Source: a virus
DNA: 22,737 bases
Direction: 5' to 3' (one strand)
Virus record (IMG/VR): IMGVR_UViG_3300031999_000207
Span: 1-22,737 of that record
The translations under genes and the position numbers were made by a program. Position 1 is the stretch's first letter. Each line of letters begins with the position of its first letter. The notes beneath the pieces were generated by a model, which saw nothing but the letters and a program-made list of their open reading frames with translations, had not been told where the DNA came from and did no database searches. Positions 14,528 to 22,485 of the stretch are shown here, one piece after another.

Positions 14528-15016
14528 TTACGCGGTTACGCCGGAATCCGGTCGCGACGGGTAAGTGACCAAGTTAGTCGCCAACCGCGTCACGCCAGTT
14601 GCGTTGAAGTTCGAGGAACCGAACGTCCAGGCCGAGGAGGCCGAGGTCGTCTGGTAGGTAATCATCCCGAACGGGCACACGGTCGCAGGGATCTGCGGCA
14701 GTTGCCCCATCGTTACCGGAAGGTTCGATGCGTCCACGGTGGTGATACCACCCTGATACACCGTCACCGTACCGGCCGCGTTCACGCCGAACACGAAGGT
14801 ACAACGACGCGACGGCTGCAACGCAACGAACGCGGCCCCAGTGGTTCCGTCTGTCGTGGGCACAGTCGTCGCACTGATGATCGCCTTCAACTGCGCAGCG
14901 CCTTGGAGCGCGTAGTTGAATGCGGTCGTGGTCGAGTAGTTGGTATTAGCCCCGGCCGAGTCAGCGAGAACAGCCTTTGCTAAACAGGCTGTCAGTCCAC
15001 CAATATCAAGTTCCAT
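14528..15016 (-). CDS. Beta-rich structural protein following the capsid gene
   Basis: The 162-residue product starts 27 bases after the capsid gene, behind a strong AAGGAG. After a helical N-terminus it is made of short strands and has a recognisable TFVFGVNAAGTVTVYQG stretch in the middle, followed by LPQIPATVCPFGMI and a WTFGSSNFNATGVT strand. Proteins of this pattern are found next to capsid genes in podophages and siphophages and are generally assigned only as virion structural. A head decoration or minor capsid role is likely from the position but not shown by sequence. No catalytic motif is seen. Confidence 0.75.
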   Translation of the reverse strand: MELDIGGLTACLAKAVLADSAGANTNYSTTTAFNYALQGAAQLKAIISATTVPTTDGTTGAAFVALQPSRRCTFVFGVNAAGTVTVYQGGITTVDASNLPVTMGQLPQIPATVCPFGMITYQTTSASSAWTFGSSNFNATGVTRLATNLVTYPSRPDSGVTA

Positions 15017-15043
15017 CTGCTTTCTCCTTAGTCCAGGCTACCG

Positions 15044-16087
15044 TTAGCCCAGATCCGCTACGCCGACTTCGGCTACCGCCATCCAGCCATCGTTCTGAAC
15101 GAACGAAGCCGACCAGAAAATCGCGCCGATGTACCCACGTTGGCCCAACGGGTCCGCCTTGTCCTTTTGCGAGGCGGGCTGATGGATCACGTCGAAGGAG
15201 TTCATCCCGCGCAGAGCAACGTCGCCCCAGGCATCGTCACCAACGACGATCATGGGATACACGTCGAGCAGCGAGCCGCCCGTCGAGAACAACCCGGTCG
15301 TGCCGATCGCGGCCCCGGCGTTGATGACCGAGGACAGTTCCGGCGAGACGATGAAGCGATACCGATCCGCCGAACCGAGTTCGAGCTCGTGAACCGCACG
15401 GCGCGAGCCGTATGCAGCCACTTCCTTGAAGCCGGGAAGGTTTCTGATGTCGTTTTCGCAGTCTGTGTGACAGAACACCAGAAACCCGGCTTCTACCGGA
15501 GCGGTGTTGTAGTTCGCAGACGGAGCCAGAATCGAAGTGATGAGGTCAGCCCGGTTGCCCATCAGCGAGCGGGTGATCTTGCGCAACAGGTTCAACGACA
15601 CCGAGGCGGCGACCGTCGCGCGAGTGGTGCCACCCGCGTAGAACTTGTTGGTACAACCTTTCAACGCGCCGTAGCGGATCAACTCGCGAACGAGCCCCAT
15701 CCGTTGCCCGGTCTGCTTCTTCATCGCGTCGGGTACGTCGTCCTCGTACAGGTCAGCGGCTTTGTCGCTGTACTGGTAGAGGCACGAGTATTGGTTCAGT
15801 TGAACCGTGATGTCCTGCGGCACGATCGTGTCGGCTGCAGGCGTGACACCTTCTTGGGTCAGGTGCGTATTCGGGTCAGCGGTCCATCTGTTGATGGTCG
15901 TCGCGCTGGTGATGGCGCCGCCAAACGGCAACCAACGTCGGTACACCACGGTGTCCGACATATTCTTTCCGATCTTGTGCTGATTCCCGGTGATACCGAG
16001 AACTTCGCGGGGGATTGCGTGCGCGAGGATTTCGCCTTTCAGGCGTCCAATTCGCGGTGCTGCTGTTGCATAGCCTTGTTGCGGCAT
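15044..16087 (-). CDS. Major capsid protein, N4-gp56 family
   Basis: The 347-residue protein matches the N4-gp56 family of HK97-fold coats in length and in motifs along its whole length: RIGRLKGEILAHAIPREVL (residues 12-30), the YRRWLPFGG segment (49-57), GLVRELIRYGALKGCTNKFY (131-150), and the strongly characteristic AYGSRRAVHELELGSADRYR (225-244) followed by FIVSPEL. It forms the icosahedral shell together with the scaffold encoded upstream. Translation starts at the ATG at 16087, with CGGAGA upstream. It is preceded by the longest gap in the window, with the stem-loop leader. This suggests that capsid expression is separately tuned, as expected for the most abundant virion protein. Confidence 0.93.
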   Translation of the reverse strand: MPQQGYATAAPRIGRLKGEILAHAIPREVLGITGNQHKIGKNMSDTVVYRRWLPFGGAITSATTINRWTADPNTHLTQEGVTPAADTIVPQDITVQLNQYSCLYQYSDKAADLYEDDVPDAMKKQTGQRMGLVRELIRYGALKGCTNKFYAGGTTRATVAASVSLNLLRKITRSLMGNRADLITSILAPSANYNTAPVEAGFLVFCHTDCENDIRNLPGFKEVAAYGSRRAVHELELGSADRYRFIVSPELSSVINAGAAIGTTGLFSTGGSLLDVYPMIVVGDDAWGDVALRGMNSFDVIHQPASQKDKADPLGQRGYIGAIFWSASFVQNDGWMAVAEVGVADLG

Positions 16088-16120
16088 GTAACGACTCTCC
16101 GTTTCGACGTTTGTATAAAC

Positions 16121-16194
16121 CGACCCCTTGCGGGATCGACCTCAAACGAAGGACGAAAAGTCGTTCGTGCGTTCTATAGGACCAGTTGCCTGGT
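16121..16194 (-). promoter_or_regulatory. Leader with three stem-loops before the major capsid gene
   Basis: The 108 bases between scaffold stop and capsid start hold three consecutive inverted repeats in the transcript sense: ACCAG-GCAA-CTGGT (16181-16194), ACGAA-C-GAC-TTTTC-GTC-C-TTCGT (16146-16168, one mismatch), and CGATCCC-GCAA-GGGGTCG (16121-16138, seven pairs including one G-U). The first and third have identical GCAA tetraloops of the stable GNRA class. No T-run follows, so these are not simple terminators. They could protect or process the capsid message, or cover a promoter. I see no convincing sigma-70 promoter with correct spacing. The capsid ribosome-binding site (CGGAGA) lies after the last stem. 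Confidence 0.6.
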
Positions 16195-16195
16195 G

Positions 16196-17026
16196 CTAAG
16201 TGGTGTTTCGCGTTTTCTTGTAAGACGCCAAGAATGCCTGTTCTTCGCTTTGCTCTGTATCGTCGCGAGTCGTGCCACCTTTGGTAGCAGGGATCGCTCG
16301 TTCCAGCCTTCCACGTCGATTAGCTCGGCTTGGCGCCTCACTCTGTCCCTGAGTTTGCGACCCCGAATAAAACTTTTCAAGTAGCGCGCTCGCATCATCG
16401 CTGTCCTGCGAATTCGACAACGCCTTCGTGACTGCATCCTGACTACTGAGCCACGCCTTGAATTTGTCCGTCTTTACATCCCGTTCCCAGCGCGTGCCGA
16501 ACTCGGCATCCAGCCGGGCCAATGACCTGTTTTCCGCAGTGATCTCTCGGGCGGTCTTTGTAACCTCCTCCACCACCGAAGCCCGCAGCTCGGTCGTATC
16601 CGCAGGCCGGATGTTTGCCAGTTGCTCCGTCAGCGCCTCCGCCCATTCGGGGAAGTCCGCCTGCAGCGCCTTCAGCTTCGCCGAACTCCCGGCCGCTCCG
16701 GCAACCTGCCCACTGGTGGGCGCATCGCCACCCTGGGTAGCCGCCTGCGTCGCGCTGCGCGCCATCACGTCCTGCAGTTGCTTGTTGACGGTGCCGAACT
16801 TGCCTTCCATGTTCCGCAGCCGCGACGCCAGCGCCGCTAAGTCATCAGCCGGCGACACGACCGGCGCCGCCTCGACAACTGGCTCGACAACCGCCTCGAC
16901 AACCGGCTCCTCCTCGAGCACTTCTTTTACCGGCTCCTCCTCGCGGTGCTCCGCGAAGGACTCTAGGAATCCCTGCTCCTCCTCAACCTCAGCCGCAACT
17001 TCCTCAGCCGTTCTTTCCTCACTCAC
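16196..17026 (-). CDS. Capsid scaffolding protein
   Basis: The 276-residue protein sits between portal and major capsid protein, the usual place of a scaffold. Composition fits: the first ~55 residues are extremely rich in Glu and Val, residues ~60-90 contain a heptad-like helix (DDLAALASRLRNMEGKF), the centre is helical and charged, and the C-terminus is basic (ANRRGRLERA, then SYKKTRNTT). In P22 the scaffold C-terminus is a basic helix-turn-helix that binds coat, so a similar arrangement is plausible here. It would direct procapsid assembly and leave or be degraded before packaging. The start is GTG, overlapping the upstream stop as GTGA. No protease gene is seen nearby. Confidence 0.8.
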   Translation of the reverse strand: MSEERTAEEVAAEVEEEQGFLESFAEHREEEPVKEVLEEEPVVEAVVEPVVEAAPVVSPADDLAALASRLRNMEGKFGTVNKQLQDVMARSATQAATQGGDAPTSGQVAGAAGSSAKLKALQADFPEWAEALTEQLANIRPADTTELRASVVEEVTKTAREITAENRSLARLDAEFGTRWERDVKTDKFKAWLSSQDAVTKALSNSQDSDDASALLEKFYSGSQTQGQSEAPSRANRRGRLERAIPATKGGTTRDDTEQSEEQAFLASYKKTRNTT

Positions 17027-17259
17027 GATGCGTCCCCTCTCAAAATATATGTTTCCCGTTTCTCACCTACGGGCACCGGATCGATCTGCCGCAACAGCGT
17101 CTTGAGCTCCGCAATCTGCCCACGCAGATACCCAGTCTCAACCTCGCCCAGCTTTGGCGTATCGTTCTGAACCCGCAAAACACCCAACCGATACTGGCAG
17201 TATTCCTTCAGCGCAGCGCGCCCAACCGCCTCGAAATCACTCCCCGTCAATGGCTTCAT
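17023..17259 (-). CDS. Small protein between portal and scaffold, function unknown
   Basis: This 78-residue protein has an N-terminal helical half and a heptad-like GYLRGQIAELKTLLRQI segment (about residues 43-59) that could form a short coiled coil. I do not recognise the family. It overlaps the portal stop (ATGA) and its own stop overlaps the scaffold start (GTGA), so it is tightly coupled to prohead genes. This location suggests a prohead assembly or portal accessory role, which is inference from position only. Small proteins of about this size are often found just after phage portals. Confidence 0.75.
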   Translation of the reverse strand: MKPLTGSDFEAVGRAALKEYCQYRLGVLRVQNDTPKLGEVETGYLRGQIAELKTLLRQIDPVPVGEKRETYILRGDAS

Positions 17260-19661
17260 TTCTCGAACGACTCCCCGTTAGGCGCGCGCCCCTTTGGCTC
17301 AGTCGGCGGCGCAAGCGCCTGACCACCGGCATTCATTCGCTCCAACTCCATCTGCGCCTTCAGCTTCATCACGACCTCAACCAGCTTCACTTTCCGGTTC
17401 TTGTCGCCCTCGCTCGCCGCAGCCTGCAGTTTCGCAAGATCCGTCACCTGACCGCCCTCGGTCTTGCGCACGTCATTTTGCTGATCGAGCGCCTTCGTCG
17501 CGATCTCCATCTCGTGCGCGCGATCCTGCGCCCGCACCTCGAGCGCCTTGTTCGCAATCTCCATCTCGTGCGCCTTGTTCTCCGCCGTCACGTCCAGCGA
17601 CTTCATGGCGATCTCCATCTGCCGATCGGCATCCGCGTCCTTGGCCTCTTGCTCAAGACGCATCTTGTCGATCTCGACACGGAGCTGCGCAATCTGCAGC
17701 GAACTGTCAGCCGGTGGCGCAGACATCTGCTCGACTACCTTCTGCCATTCCTCATCGTCGTACTCGAACCGCTCCGGCGCCAACCGCTGCGCCTTCAGGA
17801 ACTCTTGCGCCCACTTCTTCGGGTCAATCCCAAAGACCGGATTCACCACGATGTTCGCCATCTGCAGGATCGCTTGGTTGTTCAGGTCGCGGTCGACCAG
17901 GGCAGTGCTGCCTCGAGCATCGATCTGGAAATCACCCTTCTCGTCGTCGCTCTCGCCGTACTGCAGCAGATAGGCGTAATACCGCCGAACGTGCGGCTCA
18001 GTGATAAGGTCGTCAAACAACCGCGCAACACGCCGCATCGGACTCGACGCGTTCTCGTTCAGGATCTTCATGCCCCCAACAGTGTCCGGCGCCGAACCCT
18101 GCGAGCCCTGCATCAACATCGGCATACCCGTCACATCCTCAGCCATCTTCAGGCCGAACTGGATGATTGCCTGCAACTCCTTCTGCATCATCGGAATCTC
18201 GATGAACGTGAACGCCTTCGTCACATCCTCGATCGTCGCCTCATCCGTCACCGTCCAGCCCTTTCGAGGAGCAAGCTCCGGCTTGCCATCCATCGGCACG
18301 ATAATCCCGCCCATGTAGACGAACATCGGCCCGCCCGCAAGACCGGCGTTGTCCATCATGTTCCGCCCACCACCATTCACCACCCGCTGCGGCGTCCGCA
18401 TCTGCCGCGGCACACCAATCCCCCAAGGCGTGCCAACCCGGCGCTGCCACACCATGAAGTCATACGGGAACTCCCCGGTATCCAACAAATTCAACGACGC
18501 CTTGATGACGTGGTTGTTCACCAGCGTCAGCACCGCGTCATAGTCGAACTTCTCCTCGTGCCCTTCGTCGAACTCGCAGCCGGCCGACTCTAAATCCTCG
18601 TGCTTCACCCGACCGTGAAAGTACCAAATCTCGAACATGGTCGTGGTTTCACGCTTGACCAACCCCATCAGGTGCTCGTCACCGTCGAACTCCTTCGTCG
18701 CCCGGTGCGGACCCTCAGCAATCACTCGGTCAATCTCGTCGTCCAGATAGTCACCACCCTTCAGCGCGGCCAACCGCTTCGAGGTAATGTCGTCACGCTC
18801 CCAGAAAAACCCCCCGTCATGGATCGATTGCCCACACGCCGGGTCAGGAAAACAGTTCCAGTAATCCACCCGCCGCGACGAGGGGATCGTCGTCGACTGC
18901 ATGATCAACTTGCCTTCGACGTAGGCAAACGTCTGCTTGCGCATCGGCACCGGACCCTTGAGCACCCCAGTGCCCCCGCGACAGGTGTCCTCGATCACTT
19001 GCCGCATCTCCGCCTGATACTGGCTCTCTACATGCCAGTCCTCAATCCGCGTCTGCGCGCGATTGGCCCGATCGGTCGCGATCTTAAATCGCTCCTTCTC
19101 GGTCTTAATCAGATCGGCCTTCGTTTCCTCAACCTTCGTGGCGCGCGTCTCCGCGTCAAACTTGTCCCACCGAATGTCCTTCTCGATCGCCCTGATCAAC
19201 CGCGCCGGGATCTTTCCCTCAGCAATCTCAGCCATATCCGGCACCGGCGTAGGCCGAATCGACCATGCCCGGTCGTCCGTAGGCAACAGCATGTCGCCCA
19301 TCCGCGCCGACGCCGAATCAGTGTACGGGCGCGTGATGTTGAAAAACGCCGTCGATCCGTTCTGCTGAACCCGCGTCGTAGGATCAATCGCCGTAAACGG
19401 CTTGCCACGCCAACCCGCGTGCTCATGCCGGTTCGCGTCGTCTATCCCCTCGTAATGCTCCTCGTCCTGCAGCCATTCCATCTCAATGCCGCACTGCGCC
19501 CGCCCGGCAATCGCCTCAGATCGGGTCTTGATGATCCGCAGCGCGAGGTTCTGCAATATCTGGTTGCGCTCCTCAGCCTTGGCCGACTCCTCTGGGTTCT
19601 CCTCAGACTCATCCTCTGAATCCATGTTCATCACACCACGGAATTTTGCTGCTTCACTCAT
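17256..19661 (-). CDS. Portal protein, P22-type, with C-terminal coiled coil
   Basis: The 801-residue product is similar in length to P22-type portals (P22 gp1 is 725) and follows TerL directly. Portal-like features include an acidic N-terminus, an FNITRPYTDSASARMGDML segment around residues 108-126 typical of the family, a WNCFPDPACG segment in the wing region, a VVNGGGRNMMDN stretch and a VTGMPMLMQGSQG stretch in the crown/stem part. The last ~150 residues form a long charged helix containing three 18-residue repeats (core MEIA-K-L; DNA period 54 bases, 17503-17620). The dodecamer would be the DNA channel and the docking site for terminase and adaptor. The stop overlaps the next start as ATGA. 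A second in-frame ATG eleven codons in is possible, but the TGATG junction favours the first. Confidence 0.9.
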   Translation of the reverse strand: MSEAAKFRGVMNMDSEDESEENPEESAKAEERNQILQNLALRIIKTRSEAIAGRAQCGIEMEWLQDEEHYEGIDDANRHEHAGWRGKPFTAIDPTTRVQQNGSTAFFNITRPYTDSASARMGDMLLPTDDRAWSIRPTPVPDMAEIAEGKIPARLIRAIEKDIRWDKFDAETRATKVEETKADLIKTEKERFKIATDRANRAQTRIEDWHVESQYQAEMRQVIEDTCRGGTGVLKGPVPMRKQTFAYVEGKLIMQSTTIPSSRRVDYWNCFPDPACGQSIHDGGFFWERDDITSKRLAALKGGDYLDDEIDRVIAEGPHRATKEFDGDEHLMGLVKRETTTMFEIWYFHGRVKHEDLESAGCEFDEGHEEKFDYDAVLTLVNNHVIKASLNLLDTGEFPYDFMVWQRRVGTPWGIGVPRQMRTPQRVVNGGGRNMMDNAGLAGGPMFVYMGGIIVPMDGKPELAPRKGWTVTDEATIEDVTKAFTFIEIPMMQKELQAIIQFGLKMAEDVTGMPMLMQGSQGSAPDTVGGMKILNENASSPMRRVARLFDDLITEPHVRRYYAYLLQYGESDDEKGDFQIDARGSTALVDRDLNNQAILQMANIVVNPVFGIDPKKWAQEFLKAQRLAPERFEYDDEEWQKVVEQMSAPPADSSLQIAQLRVEIDKMRLEQEAKDADADRQMEIAMKSLDVTAENKAHEMEIANKALEVRAQDRAHEMEIATKALDQQNDVRKTEGGQVTDLAKLQAAASEGDKNRKVKLVEVVMKLKAQMELERMNAGGQALAPPTEPKGRAPNGESFEK
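17503..17620 (-). repeat. Three 54-base repeats encoding 18-residue helix units in the portal C-terminus
   Basis: The 17-mer atctccatctcgtgcgc occurs at 17503-17519 and 17557-17573, and its first ten bases recur at 17611-17620, an exact spacing of 54 bases. In protein each unit reads (A/Q)-(H/-)-EMEIA-K-(A/S)-L followed by a charged stretch. The repeats keep the frame and extend the predicted coiled coil. Confidence 0.85.
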
Positions 19662-21298
19662 CAGTAGCCTATGCCTCTATCGGTAAGCCTTCTGGTAACG
19701 GCCATCGGGCGATTCTGCAATCGCGGAAATACGATCTTCATGTCAGGGTCGCAGATCCGCGAAAGCACATCCAACAAGTCATCGAACGGACCCACCGGAA
19801 ATGGCAAATACTCCATCTCGATGAACTGCTTCACCATGTCAACCGTCTGCCCAGACCACAGCGTTCGATGCGCCGTCTCTGGAATCCATATTCGATGCTG
19901 CTCCAACAGCGGAATCAACCGCCGAATGCGGTCGTTCTTCGACATCCGCCCGCCCAGCTCGGTAATTTTGAACCGATAGCTGGACCTCTCCATCTTGTCA
20001 TTCAGGTGCGCAATGTCGGAATCCTTACCGTACCGCTCATACCCCACCCCCAACGGCCGGTATTGCCGGTGCCACTCAAACAGCAAGTCGGCCCGCTCCG
20101 TCAGGTTCAACCGATCGCGCACGAAATCGACCATGTAGTAGTTCATGTCGTCGCAAACTTCGATCACCGCCATCGCGGTGTTGTCGCGCTTCTGCGACGC
20201 CGGAACTCCTTGCTTCTTCTCCCCGGCAGGGTCACACAAAATGTACCGATTGCCCGCCCGCGGCGGAATCCTGAAGTGACATAGCCACTCCCGGCGCAAC
20301 TCACCACCACCCTTCGGCGACGGCCGCTGCTGCAACTGACCCGCAGCGCCATAACTGCCCAGGTCGATCTCGAGATTGCGCACCGCACCCTCTGGGAACA
20401 GCGCCGGAAACAACAACTCACCCTCAACGTGCCGCGGATCGTTCAAATCGGGTCGGCCAATGTCCGCCCCCGCATCAAACGTGTTCCCCGCCTCGTACCG
20501 CATCGGTATACGCAACAACTTCCAGTTCTGGCCCTCCTTCGCCAACAGATGCCCAGTCATGTCAGTCAGGTGGATACGCTGCATGACCAGAATTCGTGCC
20601 GATTTCTCCAGATTGTTCACCCGCGAGGACCACGCAACGTCCCACTTCATCGTGACAGCCTTACGCTGGATGTCCGACTCGGCCTGTTGCGTGTCGTGCG
20701 GGTCGTCCCAGATCACCGTATCGCCACGCTTCCCCGTGACCTTACCCGACACGCCGATCGCCTCGCGAAAGCCGCCCTGGGTGTTCTTGAAGTGGTGTTT
20801 TTCACTCTGCCCGCGATCAATCGTGACCAGATCGCTCGCAACCCCCTCGTCACTGACCTTCAGCGCCCACTTGGACTGATACCAGTGCGACTCCACAAGG
20901 TCACGCATCTTCATCGAGTCACGAATCGCCAACGATGCGTCGTTCGATGCCGTCAGAAAACGGTGCGATGGCTGATGAATCCAGCGCCACGCCGGATAAA
21001 TCACACCCACCAACAGAGACTTCATCGTGCCAGGAGGAATGTTGACGATCAGCCGGATGATCCGACCGTCCGCAACCGCCTCCAGATAGCCGCAAATCGT
21101 GTCGAGGTGCCAGTTCCACGTCAACGGCGTCCCCGGCTCAAGAATGTGCCAAGCGTCTTTCGTGAACTCAGCCAACGAAGCAGCACACGCGAGCTTCCGC
21201 TCAGTGCCGTCCGTCTCAGTGAGTAGTGCGGACGCCTCCGCTGGCGTCAACCGGCTTATCCAATCCAGCGATCGCGCGGAACTTGTCTCTGATTTCAT
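19661..21298 (-). CDS. terL: Terminase large subunit (packaging ATPase and nuclease)
   Basis: The 545-residue protein has both halves expected of TerL. The ATPase part shows a Walker A-like VNIPPGTMKS (residues 85-94), a Walker B TVIWDD (194-199) and the family motif VMQRIHLTDMTG (238-249). The C-terminal RNase H-like nuclease part begins near YILCDPA (Asp356) and ends with PFDDLLDVL (Asp506, Asp507, Asp510), giving the acidic residues that bind the metal ions. It pumps DNA into the prohead through the portal and cuts the concatemer. The ATG at 21298 lies inside terS, but GGAAG precedes it at a suitable distance, and the next in-frame ATG would lose the Walker A region. The stop overlaps the portal start as TGATG. 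Confidence 0.95.
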   Translation of the reverse strand: MKSETSSARSLDWISRLTPAEASALLTETDGTERKLACAASLAEFTKDAWHILEPGTPLTWNWHLDTICGYLEAVADGRIIRLIVNIPPGTMKSLLVGVIYPAWRWIHQPSHRFLTASNDASLAIRDSMKMRDLVESHWYQSKWALKVSDEGVASDLVTIDRGQSEKHHFKNTQGGFREAIGVSGKVTGKRGDTVIWDDPHDTQQAESDIQRKAVTMKWDVAWSSRVNNLEKSARILVMQRIHLTDMTGHLLAKEGQNWKLLRIPMRYEAGNTFDAGADIGRPDLNDPRHVEGELLFPALFPEGAVRNLEIDLGSYGAAGQLQQRPSPKGGGELRREWLCHFRIPPRAGNRYILCDPAGEKKQGVPASQKRDNTAMAVIEVCDDMNYYMVDFVRDRLNLTERADLLFEWHRQYRPLGVGYERYGKDSDIAHLNDKMERSSYRFKITELGGRMSKNDRIRRLIPLLEQHRIWIPETAHRTLWSGQTVDMVKQFIEMEYLPFPVGPFDDLLDVLSRICDPDMKIVFPRLQNRPMAVTRRLTDRGIGY

Positions 21299-21881
21299 TG
21301 CGTACTTCCGGTGAGAGTCGCTCGAAGTCTGAACTGATCCCCGCCTTCTGCAGGTTGTCCTTCTCGAACATGCCCAGGTACTTGCCCAGCATGTCCAGCG
21401 ACCGATTCTTTTCCCAGAACTTCACTTCCTTGGTGTACACCGGGACATTGCGAATCTCCCCCGTATCCTCGTCGACCTGGGGCGCCATCGTCTCAACCAC
21501 CTTCACCGACGACACCGCTCCTCGCATCCCAGCCGGCCACTTCTTCACCGGCAACAGCGTGCCCGCATCATCGAACAGCACACCAACGTCGGAAAACGCA
21601 ATCTTCGCCACCTCCGTCAACACATTGGCCGTCGTCACCGTCGTGTGCGAGATCGTCTCGTCCATCAACTCCCGCAGCCGCTTGGCAATCCGCGGCAACC
21701 GGAAAAAATCACCGGCCCGCTTCATCGCATAAGTACGGTTGTCTTGAACCTTGTTGTACTTGGCGTATGCCTCGAACTGACTCACCCCACGCACCGCCCC
21801 CTCGACGTAAGCGCGGATCGTCAACTCCTCTCGCGGAGTGACCCGGCGCGCCACCAGCGGCGGATTGGCGTATTTCTTCAT
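21216..21881 (-). CDS. terS: Terminase small subunit
   Basis: This 221-residue protein lies just upstream of the large terminase and has the architecture of the Terminase_2-type small subunits that recognise phage DNA for packaging. The N-terminal third (about residues 13-70) is helical and contains a helix-turn-helix-like stretch (RAYVEGAVRGVSQFEAY ... IAKRLREL). It is followed by a VLTEVAKIAFSDVGVLFDD stretch typical of this family, then a beta-containing middle and a helical C-terminus that would form the oligomeric ring. The ATG at 21881 overlaps the upstream stop as TGATG. The reading frame can be extended upstream to 22025, but that would overlap the previous gene by 145 bases. The 3' end overlaps the large subunit gene by 83 bases. 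Confidence 0.85.
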   Translation of the reverse strand: MKKYANPPLVARRVTPREELTIRAYVEGAVRGVSQFEAYAKYNKVQDNRTYAMKRAGDFFRLPRIAKRLRELMDETISHTTVTTANVLTEVAKIAFSDVGVLFDDAGTLLPVKKWPAGMRGAVSSVKVVETMAPQVDEDTGEIRNVPVYTKEVKFWEKNRSLDMLGKYLGMFEKDNLQKAGISSDFERLSPEVRNEIRDKFRAIAGLDKPVDASGGVRTTH

Positions 21882-22411
21882 CAGTTCTGCTGCACCATCA
21901 GCTCGACCTGAAACGTCTCGGCACTCACCGGCACATACGCATTGCGTATCACCAGTTGACCAAAGATGCTCGGCGTCACAGGCGTACCCAGACGGAACGG
22001 CAACCCCAATGTCGGCGGCGCCCACTCACACATCGAGTTCACCCCCGAAGCACTCGCCTGACGCCAGCTCGCCACCGGGAACGGAATCACTCCAATGATC
22101 GTATTCGCCTCCGCATCAGTCGGCGCAAACTGCGTCTGGTCCGCAACCGCCGCAATGTCCGTCCTGAACAGCCACAACTCAAGGTCAGGCTTCGTCGCTA
22201 CGTTCGCGTTCGATACGATCCGCGCGCCCACGATCACCCCACCCATCAGCCCGGGCGCCTTCTGCGCCGCACTGGCAAACGTCAGGTGAGCGTTCGTCGT
22301 CACCGCCGATACCGTCCCGCCCGTCGCATACGCCGTCACGTTCGACGGCCGAATCAACGACGCAATGAGCGACGCAAGTTGCTGTTGCTGAACCGCCATT
22401 ACCCTTTCCAT
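21881..22411 (-). CDS. Beta-rich conserved virion protein, possible capsid decoration
   Basis: This 176-residue protein is rich in Ala, Val and Thr and has no enzymatic motif. Its pattern, an IRPSNVTAYATG segment near the N-terminus, a central LELWLFRTD strand followed by a TDAEA/IIGVIPF segment, and a C-terminal NAYVPVSAETF strand, resembles small phage proteins found beside head genes and usually left as hypothetical virion proteins. A surface or decoration role is inference. The ATG at 22411 is preferred because GAGGAG lies eight bases upstream. A second ATG at 22399 also has a purine-rich sequence before it. The stop overlaps the terminase small-subunit start as TGATG. Confidence 0.65.
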   Translation of the reverse strand: MERVMAVQQQQLASLIASLIRPSNVTAYATGGTVSAVTTNAHLTFASAAQKAPGLMGGVIVGARIVSNANVATKPDLELWLFRTDIAAVADQTQFAPTDAEANTIIGVIPFPVASWRQASASGVNSMCEWAPPTLGLPFRLGTPVTPSIFGQLVIRNAYVPVSAETFQVELMVQQN

Positions 22412-22423
22412 TCACTCGTCTCC

Positions 22424-22480
22424 TCATTTCACTTGCAAGAAGATCACGCCCGCGCCCATCCGCGTGATCGAGAGCGACAG
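22424..22480 (-). CDS. Micro-ORF, 11 or 18 codons, with conserved MGAGVIFLQVK ending
   Basis: The 62-base gap between the FN3-like gene and the next gene contains a short reading frame ending in TGA at 22424-22426. From the ATG at 22459 it encodes 11 residues, MGAGVIFLQVK. An in-frame CTG at 22480, five bases after the previous stop, would give 18. The same ending (MGAGVILLQVE) occurs in another micro-ORF at 897-956, with mainly synonymous base differences. That argues for selection at the protein level. The stop overlaps the GAGGAG ribosome-binding site of the next gene, so this peptide could couple translation into it. The peptide is hydrophobic, with no recognised family. The start codon is uncertain. 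Confidence 0.4.
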   Translation of the reverse strand: MSLSITRMGAGVIFLQVK

Positions 22481-22485
22481 CGGCC

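Noticed and set aside
16088-16195. Sigma-70 promoter before the major capsid gene
   Set aside because: A TTGAGG and a TTATAC-like box are present, but they are about 21 bases apart, outside the usual spacing, and they overlap the third stem-loop.
17154-18593. Long plus-strand open frame (479 codons) opposite the portal gene
   Set aside because: It is an antisense shadow of a high-GC coding region. The product is Arg/His/Leu-rich with no domain pattern, and the opposite strand encodes a well-supported portal.
18600-19619. Plus-strand open frame of 339 codons opposite the portal N-terminus
   Set aside because: It has the same antisense character, rich in Arg/Leu/Pro without domain features.
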